DNA from: Neoarius graeffei | Lineage: Eukaryota > Chordata > Actinopteri > Siluriformes > Ariidae | Assembly: GCF_027579695.1 (NCBI RefSeq) | Contig: NC_083577.1 | Coordinates: forward strand, 58,900,241-58,964,240 | DNA length: 64,000 bases | Reading direction: 5' to 3' | Shown here: in pieces, positions 11,440 through 25,031 of the stretch | How the letters are laid out: each line of letters starts with the position of its first letter | Position numbering within the stretch: position 1 is the first letter of the stretch | Notes under the pieces: model-generated | The model's database searches: none | Told to the model about the DNA's origin: nothing | Seen by the model: only the letters and a program-made list of their open reading frames with translations | Position numbers and translations under genes: made by a program

Positions 11440-12761
11440 AAAGTCAACTTTATTTTCATTTTAACAGCAGTGCAATACACACATGAGGACATGTTCACAT
11501 AATTGCATTCATACACTAGCACAATGTCTCTTAGTCGTATGAGTTTAAGCCGTCCATATTTTACAATGCAGTAATGTCAAGAAAGAAATCACAGAAACCA
11601 GCAGAAAGAACAACGGCATCTACTATTTCTTTTAAAATCTTTTTTCTTTCATTTTGAGGTAAACTGCACTGTCTCCACTAACTATCTCTGCAAACACTAT
11701 TTCTCAGCAAAGATCAAATTCAATTACTTGAACCCCTCACTCATAATTGCTCAGGTCACAATAACCAATGAATGTAAATGGAGCCAGGGGCAGCACTGGC
11801 TTAATCTTAATCTTTGCCTCTTAATCTTCCTCTTTAACAACCATCCAGGCTCCATTGTGGCATTGCCAGGGAAAAACAAATGGAAGGTTAAGATAATCAA
11901 ATTACTTAAGCGGATTTATGCCAACAGACCTGATGAGAGGCCAGGGCTTGGTTAACTGGCCTCATGAGATTAGGTCAATCAAAACAGCACATCATCAGTC
12001 ATATTCTAGAGACAGCCTGAACGTACAGGACAAACAACTGACACAATGAAAATCTATCAGACACAAACATTCAGTAGCACATCTTTGCAAGATAAATGTT
12101 TCAATTTTTTTTTTTTACATTCACAAAACTATATCAAGATTTCACTTGCTTGCCTCCAACCTCAACATAAAACAAAAGTCTAGAAAAAAAAAGGGAAAAG
12201 GTTAAAACAGAGAAAGTAATATGAAGGGATCACATAAATCATTTCCTCACATGAAGACTTGCAAAGGCTATGTGCTATCAGCACAGTACAGGCTTCTTTA
12301 TTCCTAGAGACTTTTTACGGGTATGGTGTTATAAGACTGCCACTTTCATAAAGTACAAAATTACTTTCCGAGAGGGCAGACCTATCCTCATCAAAAATCC
12401 TGTTTGCTATCATGGCTCTTCCCTCTCGTCTATGTACTGTGCAATATATCACACAGAGAGAGAGAGAGAGAGAAGAATCACACAAGATGTTTTGTGCAGA
12501 CCATTCATTTTTTCATTTTAACAAATTGGACACTGAGCCATTACCTGGTGCTAACAGAAGTGCTCACAAACACAACAGCATTTTATTCACCGTACTATTT
12601 CTCACATCAGCTTTATTGTCTTTTATTGACTCTCATATTCTGAAGCCGTTTATGTAGCTATAGGCTTTATTCTATTCTAAAATGCTGCGGTAAATGCTGG
12701 ATGTTTGTAAATAACAAATATTCTTATAAAAGTTCCTGCAGCTGTAAGTGTCCTTGGAATA
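11440..12761. other. Intronic sequence; possible conserved element
   Basis: No transposon recognised. The segment 11720-11980 is less AT-rich, has several homeodomain-type TAATC/ATTA words and no repeat signature, so it could be a conserved non-coding element (see findings). A short (GA)n lies at about 12451-12471. Confidence 0.4.
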
Positions 12762-12830
12762 CAGTGGATATAAAAAGTGTACACACACTGTTAAAATGAT
12801 AGGTTTTTCTGATGTAAAAAAATTAGACCA

Positions 12831-12953
12831 GCCCTGTGATGACCTGGCTACTTGTCCAGGGTGTACCCCGCCTTTTGCCCGTAGTCAGCTGGGATAGGCT
12901 CCAGCTTGCCTGCGACCCTGTAGAACGATAAAGCGGCTAGAGATAATGAGATG
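12831..12953 (+). repeat. 5'-truncated tRNA-derived SINE with 13-bp TSD
   Basis: Only the 3' third of the window's common SINE is present, from GCCCTGTGATGACC to the GAGATAATGAGATG tail. AAAAATTAGACCA is duplicated exactly at 12818-12830 and 12954-12966. That shows target-primed insertion after the Tc1 element was in place. Confidence 0.92.
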
Positions 12954-13189
12954 AAAAATTAGACCATGATAAATAATTTCAAAAATTTTCCCACCTTTAA
13001 TGTGACCTATAACCTGTTCAAGTCAAGTGAAAAACAAACAAATCTGTTCGGGGAAAAAACATAAAAAATAAAAAACGTACAATAAGCTGGTTGCATAAGT
13101 GTGCACACCCTTAAACTAATATTTTGTTGAAGCACCTTTTTAGGGTTCACACCTGCCATCAACTAAAATGAGTCTGATTAACCTCAAAT

Positions 13190-14159
<970 letters not shown>

Positions 14160-14379
14160 TTTAAGGGTGTGCACACTTATGCAACCAGCTTATTGTACAT
14201 TTTTTATTTTTTATGTTTTTCCCCGTAACAGATTTGTTTGTTTTTCAATTGAATTGTACAGGTTATGGATCACATTAAAGGTGGGAAAAGTTTTGAAATT
14301 ATTTATCGTGGTCTCATTTTTTTACACCAGAAAAACCTATCATTTTAATGGAGTGTGTACACTTTTTATATCCACTGTA

Positions 14380-15848
14380 AGTGAATAGTACCAGTTTCTT
14401 CCATAAAATAAGCACTACAGTGCTCCTATAAAACTATGGCTGTGTGTTTAAGGTTGAGTGTATGGCTAACACTGTTTACGCAAAGCCACAGATGTGTAAT
14501 TGTGAACACACAGCTCCATTTGGGTGTGTACATTGGAGAAATGAGGCAGAAACAGAGTCGATAGCAAGACACACAGAAATATCCCAGGATCACTAAGACA
14601 GCATGTTGATTGGAGCTGTGGGCGAAAATGCCAGCTGAGTCGAAACACTGGGATGCAGAACCCCGTTAGATTTGTGCTGTGTGGTTGCCTGCTATCAGAG
14701 GAGGCAAGGATTATTAGGGATTACGTTCTTGCAATGCCTGCGAATATGACACATCAGAGGCAATTTGGCTCTTGCATCTGATATGCAACACCTGTCATCT
14801 AGGAAAAACGGTGTTACTCAGCTCAGCAGGAGAGGACGAGACAATGACAACAAGGACTAAAAACAAGGAAACGGTACATGAAAGGGCACAGTCAATATCA
14901 AGCACGAGCACAATAAATTAGGAGGACTGTAATATCACTTTAATATCCTACTGCATACATAAATTAATGCATCTTATACCCCAAGACTGAGAACAGCTTG
15001 ATTATTATTCATGACACACCATGAACTTCAACAAAATAAAACCAGAGTTCCAGCAGTGAATTAGAACAAATACAAATTGTCTTTCTCCCTCTTTCACCCC
15101 TCAAGCTTATAATTAAAATGTAATAATGCAAACACAAATTCATTTTGCTTCAAACACTTGATCAATCCGATGTCTCTAACAGGCCTGTGAGTAAAAGGTG
15201 GTGGAAGAGAGTTAAAACCCCATCAATTGACTTCACACAGGGGAAAAGAACTTATGTAATCAGGACTACAACTGTGTGTTTCTATGGAAACCTAATCCTA
15301 CCAACATGCACATGTAAAGCTGCTACGATTAGCCATGTTCGGTTCTCAGGTTTCAAGGTGGTTTTCATCAAAAACACTCACACAGAGAGTACTTTTATGT
15401 CCTCAAGAGACTATGACCATTATAACTGTTATGAGATTAAACAGACAGTATACCTGACATTAGCAGGGGGATGGAGAATAACATAATAATGTCACAATAT
15501 CTTTTTTCATTTAAGAATGGTGTCACAATATAGGCGATTTTGTGATCTGTTGCAAGATGATTGATCATCAGTATATCTGTATAACTGATTATATAGAGAT
15601 ATATTTCTTGACATTATATAGTATGTCATTATACATTAGTACATTATATTTCAAAATATTTGGACCTCTGAGATGAAACATTGTATGCATAAGGACTGCC
15701 AATGTGCCATCATTCAAATATAAAACTGGCAACACTCAAAAGAGCAGAAATCTGGCAGGACTCAATATAAAAATCAAAAACCCAATATTGCAAAGCAAAT
15801 CAGAAAATGTTACATAATCAAATGCACTAGAAGTATTTTATACATGTA
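14380..15848. other. Intronic sequence between two Tc1 elements
   Basis: No exon or repeat recognised. About 14640-14810 looks non-repetitive and moderately GC-rich. The plus-strand frame at 15145-15486 (113 codons) resembles nothing I know. Confidence 0.4.
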
Positions 15849-17459
15849 CAGTGGTAATTGAAAGTTTGTGGACCCTTTAGAATTTTCTATATTTCTGCAT
15901 AAATATGACCTAAAACATCATCAGATTTTCACACAAGTCCTAAAAGTAGATAAAGAGAACCCAGTTAAACAAATGAGACAAAAATATTATACTTGGTCAT
16001 TTATTTATTGAGGAAAATGATCCAATATTACATATCTGTGAGTGGCAAAAGTATGTGAACCTTTGCTTTCAGTATCTGGTGTGACCCCCTTGTGCAGCAA
16101 TAACTGCAACTAAATGTTTCCAGTAACTGTTAATCAGTCCTGCACACCGGCTTGGAGGAATTTTAGCCCATTCCTCCGTACAGAACAGCTTCAACTCTGG
16201 GATGTTGGTGGGTTTCCTCACATGAACTGCTCGCTTCAGGTCCTTCCACAACATTTCGATTGGATTAAGGTCAGGACTTTGACTTGGCCATTCCAAAACA
16301 TTAACTTTATTCTTCTTTAACCATTCTTTGGTCGAACGACTTGTGTGCTTAAGGTCGTTGTCTTGCTGCATGACTCACCTTCGCTTGAGATTCAGTTCAT
16401 GGACAGATGTCCTGACATTTTCCTTTAGAATTCGCTGGTATAATTCAGAATTCATTGCTCCATTAATGACGGCAAGCCGTCCTTGCCCAGATGCAGCAAA
16501 ACAGGCCCAAACCATGATACTACCACCACCATGTTTCACAGATGGGATAAGGTTCTTATGCTGCAATGCAGTGTTTTCCTTTCTCCAAACATAACGCTTC
16601 TCATTTAAACCAAAAAGTTCTATTTTGGTCTCATCCATCCACAAAACATTTTTTCCAATAGCCTTCTGGCTTATCCACATGATCTTTAGCAAACTGCAGA
16701 TGAGCAACAATGTTCTTTTTGGAGAGCAGTGGCTTTCTCCTTGCAACCCTGCCATGCACACCATTGTTGTTCAGTGTTCTCCTGATGCTGGACTCATGAA
16801 CATTAACATTAGCCAATGTAAGAGAGGCCTTCAGTTGCTTAGAAGTTACCTTTGGGTCCTTTGTGACCTCACCGACTATTACATGCCTTGCTCTTGGAAT
16901 AATCTTTGTTGGTCGACCACTCCAGGGGAGGGTAACAATGGTCTTGAATTTTCCTCCATTTGTACACAATCTGTCTGACTGTGGATTGGTGGAGTCCAAA
17001 CTCTTTAGAGATGGTTTAATAACCTTTTCCAGCCTGATGAGCATCAACAACGCTTTTTTGAGGTCCTCAGAAATCTCCTTTGTTTGTGCCATGATACACT
17101 TCCACAAATATGTGTTGTGAAGATCAGACTTTGATAGATCCCTGTTCTTTAAACAAAACAGGGAGCCCACTCACACCTGATTGTCATCCCACTGATTGAA
17201 AACACCTGACTCTAATTTCACCTTCAAATTAACTGCTAATCCTAGAGGTTCACATACTTTTGCCACTCACAGATATGCAATATTGGATCATCTTCCTCAA
17301 TAAATAATTGACCAAGTATAATATTTTTGTCTCATTTGTTTAACTGGGTTCTCTTTATCTGCTTTTAGGACTTGTGTGAAAATCTGATGATGTTTTAGGT
17401 CATATTTATGCAGAAATATAGAAAATTCTAAAGAGTTCACAAACTTTCAAGCACCACTG
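15849..17459 (-). mobile_element. Tc1-like transposon, full length (1611 bp)
   Basis: Flanked by TA at 15847-15848 and 17460-17461. The ends are CAGTGGTAATTGAAAGTTTG and the reverse complement of CAAACTTTCAAGCACCACTG. Inverted arms extend about 200 bp, to the AGTGGCAAAAGTATGTGAAC block. The same family occurs at 36339-39982. Transposase lies on the minus strand and is frameshifted. Confidence 0.93.
16069..17170 (-). pseudogene. Tc1 transposase pseudogene (frameshifted)
   Basis: Reading minus: 17170-16631 carries the N-terminal helix-turn-helix region and SGRPTKI, 16764-16375 carries the first Asp (WMDETKIELFG), and 16371-16069 carries the second Asp (QQDND) and the Glu ([11 protein letters not shown]). 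The three parts lie in different frames. One break is near 16650-16680 and one at 16371-16375; compare the uninterrupted junction in the copy at 36860-36884. All three catalytic residues are present, so loss of function is due to frameshifts. Confidence 0.9.
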
Positions 17460-18101
17460 TACTACATGTACATGTACTTCTGCTTTCCCTCTCTTTAAAC
17501 AAACATGTTGACCTGACGTGTTGAGAAGAAGCAGCTGCTACACTATCATTTTGTTAGAGCCAGCTCTCAAAGACAAATTGGCCAGATTCAAGTGAAAATA
17601 ACAAAAAGTGAATGATAAATGAGGTGGATGTAACAAAACTAATTGCTTAAATGATTAAAGGTCACAGAGGTAACAAAAATGACTGACAATTATCCTTCCA
17701 TCCATTATCTGTATCTGCTTAACCAGTGCAGGGTTGAAGGCAAGCTGGAGCCTATCCCAGCTGACTATGGCCCTGTCCACACGGCAACGGATTCAGGTGA
17801 CTCCGATACAATTGCTTATCGTTTAGGCCTGGCGTCCACACGGCACCGGCGTTTTGGGTGCCCAAAACGCAATCTTTTGAGAACAGGTTCCAGAGTGGAA
17901 AGATCTGGCAACGTTGCCGTTGCGAAGTCGTCTGGATGAGTAGAACGGATTTGTTTACGATGATGTCACAACCACATGTGCTTCACGCCGGGTAGAAGTG
18001 TAACGAACTCGATGCGAGTTGTCAACAAATCCTATAACTTGGTTCATGAAACGCGCTTACAAAATATTTTCACTGTGAATATTTATTGTGTAATGGTGCA
18101 A

Positions 18102-18103
<2 letters not shown>

Positions 18104-18144
<41 letters not shown>
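18104..18144. repeat. (GA)n microsatellite inside M3
   Basis: GA tract present at the equivalent position in other M3 copies (as CT at 37519 and 38531), so it belongs to the element. Confidence 0.93.
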
Positions 18145-18147
<3 letters not shown>

Positions 18148-18385
18148 GCCCTTAGGGCAGAGTCAATCCCGCCAGCAAAAATAGGGAAAAAAGGAGCGAT
18201 CTCACCTCTTCAGATGTTGGTTTAAGTCCGACAATACATTCCTCAAAAAGGGTGTAGAAGAGCAAATTAATCCATCAACGTGTAGCATTCAATTTATTCC
18301 GGACCATTAAAGACGCCGCCTTTCGCGTAGAATCATACGTCATCCTCGCCGCCATATTGGATAGGTCAAAGCGGAGAATAAAGAT

Positions 18386-18456
18386 TCATGTGCTGCATTT
18401 AACTGTACCAACAGGTTTACCGTCCAAATGAGATCACATGGGATTACCTTTCACAG
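18386..18456 (+). pseudogene. THAP first-exon fragment, copy 1 in M3
   Basis: Encodes SCAAFNCTNRFTV...HGITFHR with the first Cys pair (C-X4-C) of a THAP domain, ending at ACAG followed by GTGAG. No start ATG is kept immediately upstream. Only the first half of a THAP domain is encoded, so later exons are missing. Confidence 0.6.
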
Positions 18457-18590
18457 GTGAGAAACAACAAATTAATCCATCAACGTGTAGCATTCAATTT
18501 ATTCTGGACCATTAAAGACGCCGCCTTCCGCGTAGAATCATACGTCATCCTCGCCGCCATATTGGATAGGTCAAAGCGGAGAATAAAGAT

Positions 18591-18657
18591 TAGCTGCGTT
18601 TAACTGTACCAACAGGTTTGCCGTCCAAACGAGATCACATGGGATTACCTTTCACAG
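18591..18657 (+). pseudogene. THAP first-exon fragment, copy 2 in M3
   Basis: Tandem duplicate of the segment at 18386-18456. A short deletion (ATTAGCTGCG in place of ATTCATGTGCTGCG) removes the first Cys codon. The donor ACAG/GTGAG is kept. Confidence 0.55.
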
Positions 18658-19459
18658 GTGAGACTGGAAAAATACTTTTCATTGTATTTGGTCATTATAA
18701 TGTAATTTTACGAACAGATTTTCCTGACTTTGTGGCTAATATGAAGTCTCGCGCATAACAGTTTATGCGCATGCGTCCTTACTTCTTCTATTGTTCTGGT
18801 GTCTCCGAAGGGACCGTCTTACAGTGCCCCTAGAGGTGTGGCATGTGTATTGCATCGTTTTCAGCAAGCGTTGCGTTGCCATATGGACCAGATATTTTAC
18901 TTATCGTTGCCCATTTGGACGCGATATATTTTTAAATAACATCTCGTTGCCGTTGTCGTGTGGATGTAGCCTATGGGTGAGAGGCAGGGTACACCCTGGA
19001 CAGGTCGCCAGGTCATCACAGGGTTGATACACAGAGACAAACAACCATTCACACTCACATTCACACCTACGGTCAATTTAGAGCCACCAATTACCCTAAC
19101 CTGCATGTCTTTGGATTGTGGGGGAAACCGGAGGAAACCCACACAGACACGTGGAGGACTGACAATTAAGTGATGAATAATGATGACATGATGAATTTTA
19201 TGGTTGTCCTGAGAACATACATGTGGCCCATTGTTTGTGTTGCTGTGTGGCAGCATAAGCATTTCAGCTTAACTAGTTACCTCATCCGGGACAGAGTCCA
19301 CGGCAAGAGGTATTGTTTTTGGTGGGGTTTCTTAGTTGTTTTGTTAGCAACATTACAGGAAAACGGCTGAACCAATCTTCATGAAACTTTCAGGATAGAT
19401 GGGCATTGGTCTCAAATAGAACCTCCAACATTTTGAGGGTCATCCAGTCAAGGTCAAGG

Positions 19460-20862
19460 TAGGGCTGTGCGATGTCCCCTTAATTGGCATCGACAATGTT
19501 TACAGTGCAAACATCGTGATGGACGATCATATCGTAGGCGGGGGGGGATTTTAATACCACGTTATTAAATATATTATTATTATTATTAAAAGTATTAGAT
19601 ACTCAGCCGAGGCTTTGGCACGTAAAGAAAAAAAGCGCTAGGTGATGTGGAATATTTGGTCTTGATAACGGATATGTGGTCCAGCTGCAACATGATGCCC
19701 TATATGTCAGCTGCCATATATTATGTGGACTGAGAGTGGGCAATGCAGTCCAAATGCCTGCAGACGAGTTTCATGCCAGAGACACGTTCAGCGGACAATT
19801 TAGAAGACGCATTGCGCGAGACACTTGCCCAATGGAAAATAGAGGAGAAAAAGATCGCCTGCATAACAACGGGGCGAATATTGTCACAGCCATCAGGCAA
19901 TTAAAATGGCCGTGGTTAAGTTGTTTTGGGCACAATTTGAACCTGGCCATAACCAACTCGCTTGCGCAACAGAGGGCCAGTACAGACTGAGCGTTTGGAG
20001 TTTGCCGAGCAGTCAACACTGCGTTTGCGCACAGCTGGCTTCGGAGAAATGAGCTGCGCAAAGCGCAGGTGGAAACGAACCTCCCCGAGCACTTACTGAT
20101 CACGGCAAGATATTAATCTGCTCTAACAATGAAAGACTAGTATTCAAATTATGAGAAGAAACTACACTTAAGCTATTACTCATTGTTTATTTACACCATA
20201 TCAATTGAAGATGCGTTTCGGCCTTTAGTGCGCACTTGAACGCGCTAATTTTTCCAATTTATTAGTGTTTGAATTATTGCACCAGCTTTTAAAATCATGA
20301 TTTAATATTGGTTTTTTTTTTTACTGTCTTTACATTTATCAGAATCACCTTCATTCTTCCCTTTGGTTTGACATTATGGCTTAGAGTGGACCATTTTGTG
20401 TCTGAAAGTAGGCCTATTTACCAGATTAAAGTTATTTGACTTCTGCTGAAGTCTGTGCTTCACTGCCGTTTGGGGTGCAATATTTCCCAACTGAAGTCGT
20501 TAATAGTGGCTATTTGTTTGAACAACATGACAAATTTTACATTAAAAGTATATTGTAGGCTAAAAAAAGCACGTCCCTGCACCATAGCCTACGTGAACAA
20601 GCGGTAATAGGATATTACTTTATAATGATTTATATAATTATGTATTTATATATAATTATGTTAAATAATATATTTATATATTAAACAAAACTAACTAACT
20701 AAACTAACAAAAAACTAACTTTTTAGGTTAAATAGGCCCAGATGATACCGTATATGCATGTTTATGACAGGAGGGGGCATGGTATCACGATGGTGGCTCT
20801 CCATTGTGATGGATGACCACCATCGTCGATGGACGATGGCATCATCTATCGGCACAGCCCTA
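19460..20862 (+). mobile_element. Internally deleted hAT transposon (8-bp TSD)
   Basis: An 8-bp duplication, GGTCAAGG, lies at 19452-19459 and 20863-20870. The inverted ends are TAGGGCTGTGC and GCACAGCCCTA, with GATG words just inside both. The interior keeps part of a hAT transposase (19676-20113). At 1403 bp it is a deletion derivative. Confidence 0.9.
19676..20113 (+). pseudogene. hAT (ZBED-type) transposase fragment
   Basis: Contains HNNGANIVTAIRQLKWPWL and SCFGHNLNLAITNSL, typical of hAT catalytic-core sequences in fish ZBED-like transposases. After the stop at 19988-19990, decayed homology continues for about 40 codons (AHSWLRR...LPEHLLITA). The BED finger and C-terminal dimerisation region are absent. 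Confidence 0.8.
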
Positions 20863-21711
20863 GGTCAAGGTCACCAAAAAGGTCAAAATCTTTTTTTTGC
20901 GATATCTTCCTTCATATTCATCATATTTACTTCCAACCAATTCCAAAATGTTCATCTTTCAATTCTGCTTCCATTGATATGCTACATGATGGGGTATCTC
21001 TAATAGTTTTCTTAGGAGTTGGGGTCAAATGTCGGGGGGTTCAAGGTCATTGCTAAAATTCACATATTTTCCATTATAACTTGAAAACAAAGATAGAGAG
21101 ATGTTTACCATTATCAACATATAGGAAGTCATATATGGGCTTTCATTTGGCACCATGACCATTGGCCTAGTATGTTTGTTTGTTTGTTTTGTTTGTGTGC
21201 CTGTTAACAATCTAGCGTCTAGATGGTTGCACCGATTGACTTCAAATTTTCAGGGTAGGTGGGCAATGGTCCGTAGATTACCTGATAAAATTTTGGGGAT
21301 AATCAGATCAAGGTGAAGGTCAAGGTCACCAGAAAGCTCAACCTTTCAGTCAAAATAACATATTTTCAATTATAACTCAAAAACGGTTGCAGATAGACAA
21401 ATGTTTACTATTATGAGCATATAGGAACTCCCATATGGCCTTTCATTTGGCATCATGACCTTTGACCTTGAATGACTTTGAAATATTAAACTCAAGATCA
21501 TGGATTTTCATAGGACTATAACGTGACAGCTGATTATTGAGAAATATTACCACAATCAACATAAAATAAGTGCTGCAGGGCGAGGTTTGTTTTGCCTGGC
21601 AACACTTGTTATATATACAGTGTTTGGGCGCTGTGTGAGACGGCTGCCTCTCCAGTAGCTCTGTAGTTTTTAGCTCTTAAAACCTCTTTTTTTCCATCTT
21701 TTTTTACTTTT

Positions 21712-24671
21712 TTGCTCTTCTTACAAAGACATAGTGTGTTTAACTATATAACATGGATATATTTAACTTTAACACACAACCCAGGAGCCAGTTTTCTCGC
21801 TTATTTGAGAGAGGAGCTGCTGGCCCTGAAAACAATGGGACGAGCCGGGATACGACACCCCATCCCAGCGGAGCTGAGGAGGAAACCCAGGGGCTGCAAA
21901 GCCGGAGCTAAGCTAAAGGCTAGGCTAGCGGACAACCAGCAGCGCTACAAATCATCCATTCCCTCCATTATCATGGGGAATGTGAACTCGCTGCCGAATA
22001 AAGTCGACGAGCTTTCCGCTCTGAACAACCAGCGGATTTACCAGGAGAGCAGCTTATTTATCTTTATGGAGACATGGCTAACACACCTTGTACCGGATGC
22101 TAATGTGGACCTGTGGGGATTCACTGCTGTGAGAGCTGACAGAGACACTAACACATGCGGGAAAAGCAAAGGTGGGGGACTCATCATTTATGTTAACAAC
22201 CGCTGGTGTAACCCGGGACATATCTCTGTAAAGACAGTTTTATGTTGCCCGGACTTGGAGCTGCTAGCCGTTAGCCTGCGGCCATATTATCTGCCGAGGG
22301 AGTTCAGTCACGTGATCACCATCTGTGTTTACATCCCTCTGAAGGCAGATGCAGCCACTGCATGTGAGAGGATTCACTCTGTCACAGCAAGGCTGCAGAC
22401 ACAGCACCCTGAGGCATTTATGATCATTTCTGGGGACTTTAATCACGCTACTTTGGACTCTACTTTGGCTGCTTTTTACCAGGCTGTGGATTGTCCAACA
22501 AGGAACAACAGGACAATTGACTTGCTGTATGCTAATGTGAGGGATGTATACAGAGCCACACCCCTCCCCCCATTAGGGAAGTCTGACCACAACCTGGTTC
22601 TCCTACAGCCGAAGTACACCCCCCTGGTTCAAAGGCAGCCTGCAACAACTAGCTCCATCAGGAGGTGGTCCCCTGAAATGGAAGATGCCCTCAGAGACTG
22701 CTATGACATCACGGACTGGGATGTGCTGCTTAGCCCACACTGTGAGGACATAGAGGGGCTGACACACTGTCTGACAGATTACCTCAACTTCTGTGCAGAC
22801 GTGGTCTCCCCCACTAAGACTGTACGGTGTTACCCTAATAACAAGCCATGGGTAACACAGGAAGTCAAAGCTGTCCTCAACAGGAAGAAGGCCACCTTCA
22901 GGAGCAGGGATAGGGAGGCGATGAAAGCAGCACAGCAGGAGGTGAAATGCTGCATGAGGGAAGCTAAGGACAGCTACAGGAGAAAGGTGGAGCAGAAGCT
23001 GAAGGAGAACAGCATGAGGGAGGTCTGGGAAGGTGTGAAAACCATCACAGGCCACGATACAAAGACCAGAGTCATTGAGGGGACAGTGGAGAGGGCGAAT
23101 GAGTTGAATGACTTCTTCAATCGGTTCAACTAGCCCATGTCCCCCCCACCCTCTCCCTCACTGCAGCCATCTCTCCTTCTTCCCTCAACACACCTCCCCC
23201 CAGTCATCATAGCAGCCCCCTCCTCCCCCACCTCAACACAGACTCCTCTATGTATTACTGCAGACCAGGTCAGAGGTCAACTGAGGAAGCTTCACCCCAG
23301 GAAAGCAGCAGGCCCAGACAAGGTGTGTCCACGACTACTGAAGACCTGAGCTGCTGAACTGGGTGAACCACTCCAACGCATCTTCAACCTCAGCCTGCAG
23401 CTGGGGAGAGTGCCAACCCTCTGGAAGACATCATGTATCATTCCAGTTCCCAAAAAGAATCGGCCCAGCGAGCTGAACAACTTCCAACCGGTGGCACTCA
23501 CTTCACATCTGATGAAGATGTTGGAGAGGCTCTTCCTCAGCCTCCTCAGACCCCAGGTACAACATGCCCAGGACTGTCTGCAGTTTGTGTACTGGGCAGG
23601 TGTTGGTGTGGAAGACGCCATCCTCTACCTGCTACACCGAGCCCACTCACATCTGGATAAGGGAAATGGCACAGTGAGGATCCTCTTCTTGGACTTCTCA
23701 AGTGCCTTCAACACCATCCAGCCCCTACTGCTTCGGGACAAACTGAACAGGATGCGAGTGGACCCTGCCTGGTCACCTGGATCTCCAGCTACCTCACTGA
23801 CAGGCCTCAGTACGTCAGGCTGAAGGACATCACGTCTGACACTGTAATTAGCAGCACTGGATCACCCCAGGGCATGGTGCTGGCCCCTCTTCTCTTCACC
23901 CTGTACACCGTGGACTTCTGCTACAACTTGGAGCTGTGTCACATTCAGAAGTTTGCCGATGACACAGCCATCGTTGGGTGTATCAGTGACAACAGAGAGG
24001 AGGAGTATAGGAGCCTGGTGAGGGACTTTGCTGTGTGGTGCAACAGGAACCATCTGCAGCTCAACACCTCAAAGACCAAGGAGCTGGTCATTGACTTTGG
24101 GAGGTCCAGACCAAGGTCACAACCAGTTCTGATCGAGGGAGTCGAAGTGGAGGCTGTGGATTCCTACAAGTACCTCAGGCTGTGGCAGGACAGCAAGCTG
24201 GACTGGACTTGCAACAGCAAACACTTATACAGGAAGGGACAGAGCAGGCTATACTTCCTTAAGAGGCTGCGGTCCTTTAACATCTGCAGGAAACTCCTGT
24301 GGATGTTCTATCAGTCTGTGGTCGCCAGTGTCCTGTTTTACACTGTGGTGTGCTGGGGGGGCAGCACATCCAAGAAGGACACATCCAGGCTGGACAAACT
24401 GATCAGGCGGGCTGGCTCTGTGGTCGGCATGAAGCTGAACTCTCTGGTGATGGTGGTAGAGAAGAGGTCTATGGACAAACTACTGAACATCATGGACGAT
24501 GCCAGTCACCGTCTGCACACTGTCATCAGCAACCAGAGGAGCCTGTTCAGTGACAGAATGCTCCTTCCCAAGGGCAGGACGAACAGACTCAAAAACTCCT
24601 TTGTCCCTCATGCCATCAGACTGTACAACTCCTCTCTGGGGGGGGGGGGGGGGGGGGGGGAGGAAGGGTAA
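21712..24671 (+). pseudogene. Rex1-like endonuclease/reverse transcriptase pseudogene
   Basis: The AP-type endonuclease occupies roughly residues 80-300 of the first frame: MGNVNSLPNK, the ETWL motif, SGDFNHATLD and KSDHNLVLL. The frame is broken by TAG at 23131-23133 and TGA at 23347-23349, then continues in the same frame into RT (SCIIPVPKK, ALTSHLMK, LDFSSAFNT). A single-base frameshift near 23770 moves the rest into another frame, with SPQGMVLAPLLFTLYT and the active-site FADDTAIVG. The ORF ends at 24671 in a G-tract that encodes poly-Gly. All enzymatic motifs are recognisable but the protein cannot be made intact. Confidence 0.88.
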
Positions 24672-24771
24672 CAGGAGGACAGAGGACGGGAAGGAGCAGT
24701 AGACTAGCCTAACAATAAGCAATACCGGACAATGTGCAATATAAAGTGCAATATCTTTCCTGCTCCCCCCC

Positions 24772-24775
<4 letters not shown>

Positions 24776-24836
<61 letters not shown>
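24776..24836. repeat. (CA)n microsatellite in Rex1-like 3' UTR
   Basis: CA tract of about 60 bp following a CCCCCCAA run, within the retrotransposon's 3' UTR. Confidence 0.95.
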
Positions 24837-24838
<2 letters not shown>

Positions 24839-25031
24839 ACCCTAACCCCACTTCTCCCCCCCTTCCTCTCTTCCCCATATCTTATTCTTTTATATTTGTA
24901 TATGTAAATACTTAATTTATTTTAATTTATCTAGAAGTTTTCTCTATTTCTTTTCTCTGTTTATCTGTAATGATGCTGCTGGAATCTTAATTTCCCTGAG
25001 GGAACCCTCCCAAAGGGATCAATAAAGTTTT

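Larger units (their letters stand above)
17769..18971 (+). mobile_element. M3 MITE (3-bp TSD TAT) with duplicated THAP-exon segment
   Basis: The left end is GGCCCTGTCCACACGGCAAC. The right end GTCGTGTGGATGTAGCC has reverse complement GGCTACATCCACACGAC. TAT is duplicated at 17766-17768 and 18972-18974 inside a SINE, so the boundaries are exact. A 3-bp TSD points to the PIF/Harbinger group, though no Harbinger transposase is visible. Inside are (GA)n at 18104-18144 and a tandemly duplicated block of about 180 bp (18279-18460 and 18475-18660). Each block holds a THAP first-exon segment with its splice donor. Confidence 0.75.
17690..19165 (-). repeat. tRNA-derived SINE split by an M3 MITE
   Basis: SINE body in reverse orientation at about 17690-17768 (GCCTATCCCAGCTGACTAT) and 18972-19165 (TATGGGTGAGAGGCAGGGTA onward to GGAAACCCACACAGACAC). 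Joining the parts with one TAT gives a continuous SINE. The tRNA head is missing beyond 19165, so the copy is 5'-truncated. Confidence 0.88.
19292..21610. repeat. Unclassified repeat with internal tandem units, interrupted by a hAT element
   Basis: Words such as CTTTCATTTGGCAYCATGACC, TTTTCAGG(R)TAG(R)TGGGCA and AAGGTCAAGGTCACC recur, for example around 21030-21175 and 21340-21475. This gives a degenerate period near 300 bp. The block runs from about 19292 to 21610 with a hAT element at 19460-20862. I do not recognise the family and see no coding sequence. Confidence 0.5.

Noticed and set aside
15145..15486. 113-codon plus-strand frame
   Set aside because: No similarity recognised and no repeat or exon signals; likely chance.
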